A DNA stretch of 64,000 nt from Helicobacter kayseriensis (GTDB taxonomy: Bacteria > Campylobacterota > Campylobacteria > Campylobacterales > Helicobacteraceae). Location: positions 62,001-126,000 of the forward strand of contig NZ_JAJTNB010000003.1 of the NCBI RefSeq assembly GCF_021300655.1. Direction: 5' to 3'. Below the pieces are notes generated by a model. It ran no database searches. It worked only from the letters and a program-made list of their open reading frames with translations, and was not told the DNA's origin. This document shows positions 17,485 to 23,882 of the stretch, one piece after another (the first letter of the stretch is position 1; each line of letters opens with the position of its first letter). Both the position numbers and the translations under genes were made by a program.

Positions 17485-19500
17485 TTAATCCACAAAAAAG
17501 TTAATTGCCATAAGAGGATATTTTTTATATTTTTTGAATAAAAATTTCTTAAGAATATTTCTTGCTTCTGTTTCAAGATTTTTGGGCGTGATGTCTTTTT
17601 TGAACGCCTTTATCATCAAAAGAAGAGTTTCTTGGATTTCCTTTGCAAGATGTTTCTCCTCTTTTGCGCTAATTAGACCAAAACTAGTGACTCGAACCTC
17701 ATCGCAGAAATCAAGTTTTTTCTTATCGATTCTGGCACTAATTGAAAGAGTGCCATCATTGGATAGATTTTGACGATCCACAACAATGTTGTAATCAATG
17801 ACTCTATCGGCTTGATTGTCAATAAAGGTTTTTCCTGTTTTGACAGAACGCACTTTTCGCATATAGTTTGGATTGACCTCAACTTGGTCCCCATCTTCCA
17901 TAAGATAGATATTGCGCTCTGGCACGCCACATTTGATTGCTGTGTCTTTGTGCTTAGCAATGTGATTGTATTCTCCATGCACAGGAAGGAAGAATTTGGG
18001 TTTAATAAGCCTAAGCATTAGTTTTTGCTCTTCTTGTGCGGCATGCCCGCTTACATGAATCTCGCTAAAATCTTGGTAGGCAACTCTTGCCCCACTTTTT
18101 TGCAGGTGATTGATAACAGCAGATACTGATCCCTCATTTCCTGGAATTGCTTTGGCAGAAATAATAATGAGATCTGTGGGTTTGATTTTGATATGGCGAT
18201 GCTCATCTGTTGCCATTCGATAGAGTGCACTCATAGTTTCACCCTGAGAACCTGTAGTGACAATAAGGACTTCTTCATCTGGATATTTTTCTACCTCATG
18301 AGCTTCGATAAAGATTCCTTGGGGAAGATTGATATAGCCCAATTCTCTTGCAATTTCGAGATTTTTCTCCATTGATCTTCCGATAACAGCCACTTTTCTT
18401 TTGTATTTGATTCCAAAATTGATCGCTTGATAAACTCGATGAATGTTGGAACTAAAGGTGCTCATAATGACGCGACCTTCTGCGCTTTTAAAAAGTTGAT
18501 CAAAGGTTGGTCCAACGATTGCTTCACTGGGGGTAACACCACTTTTGTGAGAATTTGTGCTATCGCTTAGCAAAACCATAACTCCTTCTTCGCCATAATG
18601 AGCTAAGCGATGCAAATCTGTTGGGAGTCCATCAATTGGAGTGTGGTCTATTTTGAAGTCTCCAGTATGAAGAATGACACCTGCTTCTGTTCGAATAGCA
18701 AGGGCTGAGGCATCAATGACTGAGTGGGTGATATGAATCCATTCAATCTCAAAATCTCCAATTTTGATAGGCTTGCGTTTTTCGACGCTTCTAAAGAGGG
18801 AGCGGTATTTCTTGAGGCCATGCTCATCAAATTTGGCGCTAATCATACCAAGAGGGAGAGGTGTCCCATATAGAGGAAATTGCATTTGCTTATAAAGATA
18901 GGGCACCGCTCCAATATGGTCTTCGTGGGCATGTGTGATGATGACGGCTTGGATTTTATCTTTGATTGCTTGAAGATAGCTGAAATCGGGGACAAGAATA
19001 TCGACACCAGGCATTGTTTCATCAGGAAAGCTCATCCCTACATCAATCACAATTGCTGACTTTTCTGTTTCAATAACAGTCATATTTCCCCCAATTTCTC
19101 CAAGCCCTCCAAGAGGAGTAATTCTTACTTTGGCTTTGGAGTTGAGATTGAGTTTATAGTGAGGGTTGAGACTATTTTTTTGTATCTTTGTGTTGGAATC
19201 CACGCTTTTTCGGAGTTCTCTGTGGAGGTGAAGATTCCCTTTTTCATTGACGTTTGCAATTTCACTTACACCATTTGTAGAAACATTTTCTTGTTTTTTA
19301 GATGAGTGCGTATTGGGATTTTTTCCAGACCATCTTCTTGGTTTTTTGGAAGAATTTGCATTGGATGGATGGCCTTGAGTTGAGGAATTTTGATTTCTTC
19401 TCTCTTGTCCTTTTTCATTTGGTGTTGTTTTTCCTTGATGTTTATTGTTTTGATTTCGCGAAAAATGTCGCTTTTTTTCAAGATTTTCTGTTTTTTCCAT
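17485..19500 (-). CDS. rnj: Ribonuclease J with long basic N-terminal extension
   Basis: RNase J is a metallo-beta-lactamase ribonuclease with 5'-3' exonuclease activity and is a main mRNA-decay enzyme in Helicobacter. The zinc motif HAHEDHIGAVPYL and the later HTGDFKIDHTPIDG and HVSGHAAQEEQ motifs are present; KPKFFLPVHGEYNH belongs to the beta-CASP part. Residues 1-130 are a Lys/Asn/Gln-rich, low-complexity tail (KPRRWSGKNPNTHSSKK), as in H. pylori RNase J, where it is linked to RNA binding. The gene begins 12 bases after ksgA, with AGAGG ahead of the ATG. Confidence 0.95.
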   Translation of the reverse strand: MEKTENLEKKRHFSRNQNNKHQGKTTPNEKGQERRNQNSSTQGHPSNANSSKKPRRWSGKNPNTHSSKKQENVSTNGVSEIANVNEKGNLHLHRELRKSVDSNTKIQKNSLNPHYKLNLNSKAKVRITPLGGLGEIGGNMTVIETEKSAIVIDVGMSFPDETMPGVDILVPDFSYLQAIKDKIQAVIITHAHEDHIGAVPYLYKQMQFPLYGTPLPLGMISAKFDEHGLKKYRSLFRSVEKRKPIKIGDFEIEWIHITHSVIDASALAIRTEAGVILHTGDFKIDHTPIDGLPTDLHRLAHYGEEGVMVLLSDSTNSHKSGVTPSEAIVGPTFDQLFKSAEGRVIMSTFSSNIHRVYQAINFGIKYKRKVAVIGRSMEKNLEIARELGYINLPQGIFIEAHEVEKYPDEEVLIVTTGSQGETMSALYRMATDEHRHIKIKPTDLIIISAKAIPGNEGSVSAVINHLQKSGARVAYQDFSEIHVSGHAAQEEQKLMLRLIKPKFFLPVHGEYNHIAKHKDTAIKCGVPERNIYLMEDGDQVEVNPNYMRKVRSVKTGKTFIDNQADRVIDYNIVVDRQNLSNDGTLSISARIDKKKLDFCDEVRVTSFGLISAKEEKHLAKEIQETLLLMIKAFKKDITPKNLETEARNILKKFLFKKYKKYPLMAINFFVD

Positions 19501-19512
19501 TATTTCAACCTC

Positions 19513-20295
19513 TTATAAAAAATTCAAAAGTTGGTGATAAAGCGAAGTTGAGACTTCGTGAGGTCTTATATTTTCCTCAAGATTTAAAGCAAGAAATGCC
19601 TTATAGATGTTTTGCTTTGGATAGACTTGTAGGAGATTCTTTGCTAGTTTTTTGCGAGGAGAAGAAAAAGAAATTTTAAGAAGATTTTCCAATCTTTCTA
19701 ATTCCTCCAGTGTTGGATGATGTTTGGCTTTTGTAACCTTAAAAACAGCCGAAGTTACCTTTGGAGCAGGTTCAAAGGCAAAAGGCGGAACTTCAAATAA
19801 AAGCTCAATATTTCCAACACTTTGAGCAATAACACTCAAAGCACAGAATTCCTTTTCCATAACATTGGCACAAAATTTCTGCGCTACTTCTTTTTGTGTC
19901 ATTACGACAAAACCTTCACATACGCAATCTCTCAATAATCGCAGAACAATATGCGTTGCAATATAATAAGGAAGATTTGAAACCAAAAAATATGAAGTTG
20001 GATGTAGCCAAGCTATTTGACTTTTAAGCTCCATTACATCGCAACAAATGAGTTTTAGTTGCTGATCTTCTATCGTTTTTTGGTGTCTATCGCTAAGCAA
20101 AGAACATAAGTCCCTATCAACTTCATAAGCTATCAAATTGTGGACTTTGAGTAGCCTATCTGTCAGATCACCCAAGCCAATCCCGATTTCAATCAATTGT
20201 GATTGTGTGAGGGGAATCGCTTCGATGATTTGGTTGAGATATCCTTGATCTTTGAGGAAATTCTGACCAAATTTCTTTTTTGCTTTATAATTCAC
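19513..20295 (-). CDS. rsmA: 16S rRNA dimethyladenosine transferase
   Basis: RsmA/KsgA adds two methyl groups to each of two adjacent adenosines near the 3' end of 16S rRNA. Motif X/I reads KKFGQNFLKDQGYLNQI and LIEIGIGLGDLTDRLL; motif IV is SNLPYYIATHIVLRLL, and VPPFAFEPAPKVTSAVF is the family-specific C-terminal motif. At 260 aa it is full length. The start is a GTG at 20295; the frame has no good ATG nearby. It heads the ksgA-rnj-kdsD operon and is divergent from the phosphorylase-like gene across about 60 bases. Confidence 0.94.
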   Translation of the reverse strand: MNYKAKKKFGQNFLKDQGYLNQIIEAIPLTQSQLIEIGIGLGDLTDRLLKVHNLIAYEVDRDLCSLLSDRHQKTIEDQQLKLICCDVMELKSQIAWLHPTSYFLVSNLPYYIATHIVLRLLRDCVCEGFVVMTQKEVAQKFCANVMEKEFCALSVIAQSVGNIELLFEVPPFAFEPAPKVTSAVFKVTKAKHHPTLEELERLENLLKISFSSPRKKLAKNLLQVYPKQNIYKAFLALNLEENIRPHEVSTSLYHQLLNFL

Positions 20296-20356
20296 GCCTT
20301 ATATAATCCTTTTATCTTGGATTGTATCGTTTTTTTGTAAGGATTTGGAGAAAAGT

Positions 20357-20923
20357 ATGTTTGTATGTGCTGGGAATGGTGAAGAGTTTGAGTTTGCTCA
20401 AAAGATTGGTGTTGGATTGATTCAAAGCTCAATTTATCTTACTCGGCTTTGTTTGGAGAAAAAGCCTGATTGTTTGATTTTTGTAGGAAGTGCTGGGAGT
20501 TATGATTTGGGACTCCCATTGCTTGAGCTTTGGATTGGCGATCATGCTACTCAGATTGAATCTAGTGCTTTGCTTGGAGGGGGTTATACTCCAATTAAAA
20601 ATCGTATTTGCACCTTAAAAGATGTTTCACATGAAACAATTCAGAGAATCAAATCTCTTGGATTGCAAGAGGCTGTAGTCAATTCAAGTAACTATATCAC
20701 GACAGATATTCAACATGCTTATAGAATGAAAGAGAGGGGAATCTTGCTAGAGAATATGGAGTTTTTTTCTGTGCTAAGCGTGGCAAATGCTTTTGAGATC
20801 CCTGCTATTGGGGTGTTTTGTGTGAGTAATTATTGTGGCGAGAATGCTCATCAGGAGTTTGTGGGGAATAGGAGAGATGTGATGGGGAGATTGAGAGGGG
20901 TGATTGCAAATATTGGTTTTTAG
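20357..20923 (+). CDS. Purine nucleoside phosphorylase/MTA nucleosidase superfamily protein
   Basis: A 188-aa member of the PNP/UDP phosphorylase fold. CLIFVGSAGSYD is the phosphate/ribose-binding turn and LENMEFFSVLSVANAFEIPAIGV is the ME segment that contacts the ribose in nucleosidases; the C-terminal VSNYCGENAHQEF replaces the usual ISD motif. It is shorter than MTA/SAH nucleosidase (about 230 aa) and may act on a nucleoside such as futalosine or on a base-salvage substrate; which one cannot be told. The ATG at 20357 is preceded by GGAG; an in-frame TTG at 20345 lies on that site. One parS-like 16-mer lies inside the gene. Confidence 0.65.
   Translation: MFVCAGNGEEFEFAQKIGVGLIQSSIYLTRLCLEKKPDCLIFVGSAGSYDLGLPLLELWIGDHATQIESSALLGGGYTPIKNRICTLKDVSHETIQRIKSLGLQEAVVNSSNYITTDIQHAYRMKERGILLENMEFFSVLSVANAFEIPAIGVFCVSNYCGENAHQEFVGNRRDVMGRLRGVIANIGF
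20623..20638. other. parS-like 16-mer, site 1
   Basis: TGTTTCACATGAAACA differs at one base from the ParB-binding consensus TGTTTCACGTGAAACA. It lies inside the phosphorylase-like gene, where it encodes part of DVSHETIQ. It is the exact reverse complement of the second site at 23760-23775. A chance pair of such 16-mers within 3.2 kb is unlikely. ParB binding is inferred. Confidence 0.5.
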
Positions 20924-21061
20924 AGGAGTTGTTTTGGTCGATTTCTCTGGCATATTCTTTTGGATTTTCTCTAAAATTTGTTTTTAAAGGTTTGTTTCCC
21001 TAAGAATTTCTCAAAGAATTTTTCCTGAGAGTTTTTTCTAAAAAGTTTCTCCCAAAGCATT

Positions 21062-21180
21062 GTTCCCCAAAGAAAAAGGTTTATTCCCTCCCCGCTCCCC
21101 TTATTTGCAAAAAGAAAGTGTCACTCCTTTCTTTTTGCAAATAAGGGGAGAGCCTCGCCAATCTTGGGCTTATTCATTTT
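21062..21180 (+). repeat. Long inverted repeat, left arm
   Basis: The arm starts GTTCCCCAAAGAAAAAGG and ends GGGCTTATTCATTTT. It is matched in reverse complement by 22326-22446. Differences are a few length changes in C-runs, a changed segment near 21101-21106 and scattered substitutions. It holds a perfect 24-bp hairpin. Confidence 0.85.
21095..21150. repeat. Perfect 24-bp stem-loop inside the left arm
   Basis: Bases 21095-21118 and 21127-21150 are exact reverse complements, with the 8-base loop TGTCACTC. The half-site reads CTCCCCTTATTTGC then AAAAAGAAAG. It is not followed by a T-run, so it does not look like a simple intrinsic terminator. In the right arm the same hairpin is imperfect on one side. 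Confidence 0.85.
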
Positions 21181-21241
21181 AGTGGGACAAGGCACTCCTG
21201 CCTTGTCTATTCCCCAAAAATTTCATTAGCCCAAGGCGAGA

Positions 21242-21856
21242 TTATTTTGAGTTCTTGTCGAAACTAAAAAATAGATTTTCTAGCATTCTCATTTTTGTAA
21301 ATTTTGCTGTGATTGGATAGGCATTTGAAACGGCATTAAAGATTTTTTGAAAAGGATCCATTTCAATAATTTCTTCACAAAGTGTCTTATAGATAAGATA
21401 TTGATTGATTTCTTTTTTCTTATCATTGTAAGTCTTTTTGTAAATGTCCTCAATAAGAAAGTTTTTTGCAAAAAAGCTCTTGATACGACTATCAAATATT
21501 GGATATTCCTTTGGATTCACAAAATGCAGAATCTTTGAAGCTCCAACGATTGAATTATTGACACTTTTTACAAGGTAAAAATAATCAGAGTAATTTAATG
21601 GCTCTTCTTGTTTTGCTTTGTTTAGGGTGTTGATTGCTTCTTGGGTAATGCTTATATTTGGAATTGTTGGCATCCAACCATAAATCAAGTAAGCACCAAT
21701 AGTAAAAAAATGATAGTCAAAAACTCCAATATTGTGAAAAAAATCAAGAAATTCAAAATAACTATCAAAATATTGAGTTTCAATATTTGTTGTTTTTAGG
21801 TATTCACAAATTGTCCTTAAAACATTATCTTTTTCATATAGTGAAAATCTTTCCAT
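21242..21856 (-). CDS. Cassette protein of unknown function with HhH-glycosylase-like motif
   Basis: A 204-aa cytoplasmic protein, unusually AT-rich, Lys/Asn/Phe-rich and unlike its neighbours in composition. The only recognisable stretch is VGASKILHFVNPKEYPIFDSRIKSFF (about residues 103-128); a similar GxSKxLHxxxPxxxPIxDSR pattern occurs in uncharacterised proteins that resemble the helix-hairpin-helix DNA glycosylase fold. That likeness is weak and no catalytic residue can be assigned. It is preceded by a purine-rich site ATAGGAGATAAA before the ATG at 21856. It lies inside the inverted-repeat cassette, so it is probably acquired. Confidence 0.5.
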   Translation of the reverse strand: MERFSLYEKDNVLRTICEYLKTTNIETQYFDSYFEFLDFFHNIGVFDYHFFTIGAYLIYGWMPTIPNISITQEAINTLNKAKQEEPLNYSDYFYLVKSVNNSIVGASKILHFVNPKEYPIFDSRIKSFFAKNFLIEDIYKKTYNDKKKEINQYLIYKTLCEEIIEMDPFQKIFNAVSNAYPITAKFTKMRMLENLFFSFDKNSK

Positions 21857-21922
21857 TTTATCTCCTATTCAATGCACTTATTCAAAACAGCTGTAATAAT
21901 CATTGAGCCAACTAATGGATAG

Positions 21923-22246
21923 CTATAACTTTTTTGAATCACCATTTTTTTTAATTCTTTTGTGATAGGTATAGAGAACAACACCAGCACTAATAGGTTC
22001 AAGAAATTGAGCATTTTCTTCATTGTTTGCAATCATCACAAGTGGATTCCAATTGTGTTGATTACCGGAAACTAAAAAATCTTTCCCTTCTTGTTTGAAA
22101 TATAATTTGAGTTTATCCCTTTTCAAGGGTTTTTCTTCGTCTGTTTGCAGATCATAACTTCCAGACATAGCGTCATAGCATTGTGAGGGGAGGGCAGATA
22201 AATTAGAAGCCAATAAAGCGACAAGAAGTAGTGTTTTTACTCTCAT
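21923..22246 (-). CDS. Small secreted protein of unknown function
   Basis: A 107-aa protein with an N-terminal signal peptide (MRVKTLLLVALLASNLSALPSQC; cleavage likely after SALP or SA). The mature part is charged, starts CYDAMSGSYDLQTDEEKP and has beta-strand-like stretches (KLKLYFKQEGKDFLVSG). The tail RIKKNGDSKKL is short and basic, so the gene may be truncated. AAAAAGGAG sits six or seven bases before the ATG. It is the upstream one of the two cassette genes, 66 bases before the 204-aa gene. No family was recognised. Confidence 0.55.
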   Translation of the reverse strand: MRVKTLLLVALLASNLSALPSQCYDAMSGSYDLQTDEEKPLKRDKLKLYFKQEGKDFLVSGNQHNWNPLVMIANNEENAQFLEPISAGVVLYTYHKRIKKNGDSKKL

Positions 22247-22325
22247 TTTTTCTCCTTTTTCTATGGTGGTTTTTTATTATTGAGAACAAAAATGATATCA
22301 TGCCCTCCTCTTAAAAATAGCTTAA

Positions 22326-22446
22326 AAAATGAATAAGCCCAAGATTAGCGAGGCTCTCCCCTTATTTGCAAAAAGAAAGGGGCGACACTTTCTTTTTGGG
22401 TTAAGGGGAGCGGGGGAGGGGATAAACCTTTTTCTTTGGGGGAAAC
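22326..22446 (-). repeat. Long inverted repeat, right arm
   Basis: On the minus strand the arm starts GTTTCCCCCAAAGAAAAAGG and ends GGGCTTATTCATTTT, matching the left arm at 21062-21180 over its whole length. The hairpin stem is disturbed on its 5' half, where GTTAAG-type sequence replaces CTTATTTGC-type sequence. Confidence 0.85.
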
Positions 22447-22484
22447 ATACTAAAATACACAAAAAATAAAGAGGAAAAACGCTT

Positions 22485-22634
22485 ATGAAGATTCAAAGCA
22501 AACATCAAAGCAGAGCAAACAAAGATACACATTGGAGCAAAAGTGATGAAGGGGCTTATAAAAAAGCAAAAAGAGAAAAATAGAGGGGCAAAACTTTAAC
22601 TTTGGAGCAAGTTAAGCAAGAACTAGGGATATAA
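22485..22634 (+). pseudogene. Small basic ORF interrupted by an amber codon
   Basis: An ATG at 22485 with GAGG upstream opens 32 codons, MKIQSKHQSRANKDTHWSKS then DEGAYKKAKREK, ending in TAG at 22581-22583. The same frame runs on for 16 more codons with a very protein-like end, LTLEQVKQELGI, before TAA at 22632. That ending resembles the tail of small antitoxin-like DNA-binding proteins. A nonsense mutation in a roughly 49-codon gene is the simplest reading; two unrelated fragments are possible. No toxin-like partner is next to it. Confidence 0.35.
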
Positions 22635-22646
22635 CAAACATTTTGC

Positions 22647-22652
22647 TACAAT
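22647..22652 (+). promoter_or_regulatory. Putative -10 element for rlmN
   Basis: TACAAT, preceded by TTTTGC, lies 41 bases before the rlmN ATG and close to the vegetative consensus. No clear -35 was seen, as is common in Helicobacter. Confidence 0.5.
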
Positions 22653-22692
22653 CCCCCCTCGATTCAAAATCCCATATTAAAGTGCGTTTCAA

Positions 22693-23790
22693 ATGAAAAA
22701 AAATATCTATGACTATACCCTCAAGGAATTGGAGGAAATTTTCAAGCCTAGTTTTAGAGCTAAGCAAATCTATCATTGGCTTTATGTGAAATATATCCAT
22801 GAATTTGAAAAGATGCCAAATCTTCCTAAAACTTTGCAACAAGAATTAAGTGAAAAGTTTTCTGCCAATAATTTGTCCATTATTGAGGTGGAAACAAGTC
22901 AAGATGGGACAAGAAAGTATTTGTTTCGGACTCAAGATGGTTTGAGCTTTGAAAGCGTGTTTATTAAAATGCGAGATAAGAAAATCAATGAAGAAGGCAA
23001 AATCATCGAGGGAGAAAAATATACTTTTTGCCTTTCTTCTCAAGTGGGATGCAAGGTGGGGTGTGCATTTTGCTCCACAGCCAAGGGTGGATTTGTGAGG
23101 AATCTAAGTGCGGGTGAAATTGTGGAGCAGGTGGTGCGACTTAAGGAGGATAATGGGCTTGCTCCAGAGAAGCGTGTCAATATCGTTTATATGGGTATGG
23201 GAGAACCTCTTGATAATTTTGATGAGGTAACAAAAGCGATCCAGATTCTCTCTGAGTTAAACGGGTTGTCTATTTCGACACGAAGACAGACAATTTCTAC
23301 AAGCGGAATTGCTCCTAAGATCAAAAAGCTTGGAGAGCTTGATTTGGGTGTGCAGCTGGCAATTTCTTTGCATGCTGTCAATGATGAGTTAAGAAGTAAA
23401 TTGATCCCCATGAATAAGGCATACAATATAGAAAAAGTGCTTGAGGCCGTAAGAGAGTTTCCTGTAGATGCAAGGAAGCGCGTTATGTTTGAATATCTTG
23501 TGATTAAGGGACTTAATGATGACTTGGGGAGCGCAAAGGCTTTATTGAAGCTTCTTAATGGAATCAAGGCCAAGGTTAATCTGATTTTGTTTAATCCTCA
23601 TGAGGAAAGTGAATTTGAGCGTCCGCATATCCAAGATGTTAAAAGGTTTGCTGATTTCTTGGTCAATAAGGGATTGCTTTGCACGATCAGAGAATCTAAG
23701 GGTATTGATATTAGTGCTGCATGCGGACAGCTTAGAGAAAAAGAGAAAAAATTCAAATATGTTTCATGTGAAACAAAGGAGAGAAAATGA
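22693..23790 (+). CDS. rlmN: Dual-specificity RNA methyltransferase RlmN
   Basis: RlmN is a radical-SAM enzyme that methylates C2 of A2503 in 23S rRNA and A37 in some tRNAs. The 4Fe-4S motif C-x3-C-x2-C is at residues 120, 124 and 127 ([15 protein letters not shown]). [12 protein letters not shown] is the SAM-binding GEP motif, and the C-terminal [13 protein letters not shown] holds the second catalytic cysteine. The 365 aa length is normal. No strong ribosome-binding site precedes the ATG. The final codons carry a parS-like 16-mer, and the stop overlaps a 28-codon ORF. Confidence 0.95.
   Translation: MKKNIYDYTLKELEEIFKPSFRAKQIYHWLYVKYIHEFEKMPNLPKTLQQELSEKFSANNLSIIEVETSQDGTRKYLFRTQDGLSFESVFIKMRDKKINEEGKIIEGEKYTFCLSSQVGCKVGCAFCSTAKGGFVRNLSAGEIVEQVVRLKEDNGLAPEKRVNIVYMGMGEPLDNFDEVTKAIQILSELNGLSISTRRQTISTSGIAPKIKKLGELDLGVQLAISLHAVNDELRSKLIPMNKAYNIEKVLEAVREFPVDARKRVMFEYLVIKGLNDDLGSAKALLKLLNGIKAKVNLILFNPHEESEFERPHIQDVKRFADFLVNKGLLCTIRESKGIDISAACGQLREKEKKFKYVSCETKERK
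23760..23775. other. parS-like 16-mer, site 2
   Basis: TGTTTCATGTGAAACA, one base off the parS consensus, is the exact reverse complement of site 1 at 20623. It lies in the last codons of rlmN (VSCETK), a position where amino-acid constraint is probably low. Together the two sites bracket the inverted-repeat cassette. Confidence 0.5.
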
Positions 23791-23873
23791 GTTTTCTTGA
23801 TGTGATTTTGCTTGTTTTTTTGGTTGGCGTGGTATGCATAGGTGGATGGTTCTTCTTGAAAAACATTAAATAA
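23787..23873 (+). CDS. 28-residue single-pass membrane microprotein
   Basis: This short ORF starts on an ATG that overlaps the rlmN stop (ATGA) and is preceded by AAAGGAG. It encodes [20 protein letters not shown] then WFFLKNIK: one hydrophobic helix of about 20 residues followed by a short basic tail, as expected of a small inner-membrane protein with its C-terminus inside. queH follows 9 bases after its stop. The coupling, ribosome-binding site and clean membrane pattern argue that it is translated. No function is recognised. Confidence 0.6.
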   Translation: MSFLDVILLVFLVGVVCIGGWFFLKNIK

Positions 23874-23882
23874 GGATGCGTT

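Larger units (their letters stand above)
20924..21241. other. Intergenic region with imperfect short repeats and the left inverted-repeat arm
   Basis: After the phosphorylase-like gene come about 60 featureless bases, then at roughly 20988-21074 six degenerate 12-14-base units of the form TTTCYCnnAAGAA, running into the left arm of the long inverted repeat (21062-21180). A further 9-bp stem (GACAAGGCA / TGCCTTGTC, loop CTCC) at 21186-21107+ (to 21207) follows and could be a transcription end point for the minus-strand gene that stops at 21242. No gene was seen. Confidence 0.5.
21062..22446. mobile_element. Two-gene cassette bounded by ~120-bp inverted repeats
   Basis: Two arms in opposite orientation (21062-21180 and 22326-22446) enclose about 1.15 kb with two minus-strand genes of unknown function. 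By hand alignment roughly nine in ten positions match between the arms. No transposase, integrase or obvious target-site duplication was found, so this may be a non-autonomous element, an invertible segment, or two insertions of one small repeat. The cassette sits between blocks whose order is kept in H. pylori (ksgA-rnj-kdsD and rlmN), so the extra DNA is an insertion relative to that order. Confidence 0.45.
22247..22692. other. Intergenic region: right repeat arm, broken small ORF, rlmN promoter
   Basis: This stretch of 446 bases begins with the promoter area of the secreted cassette protein, then contains the right inverted-repeat arm, a short ORF interrupted by an amber codon, and the probable -10 box for rlmN. 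The individual parts are listed separately. No RNA gene was recognised. Confidence 0.6.

Noticed and set aside
21186-21207. 9-bp hairpin as a firm terminator for the 204-aa cassette gene
   Set aside because: The stem is good but no T-run follows on either strand; left as a note in the region entry.
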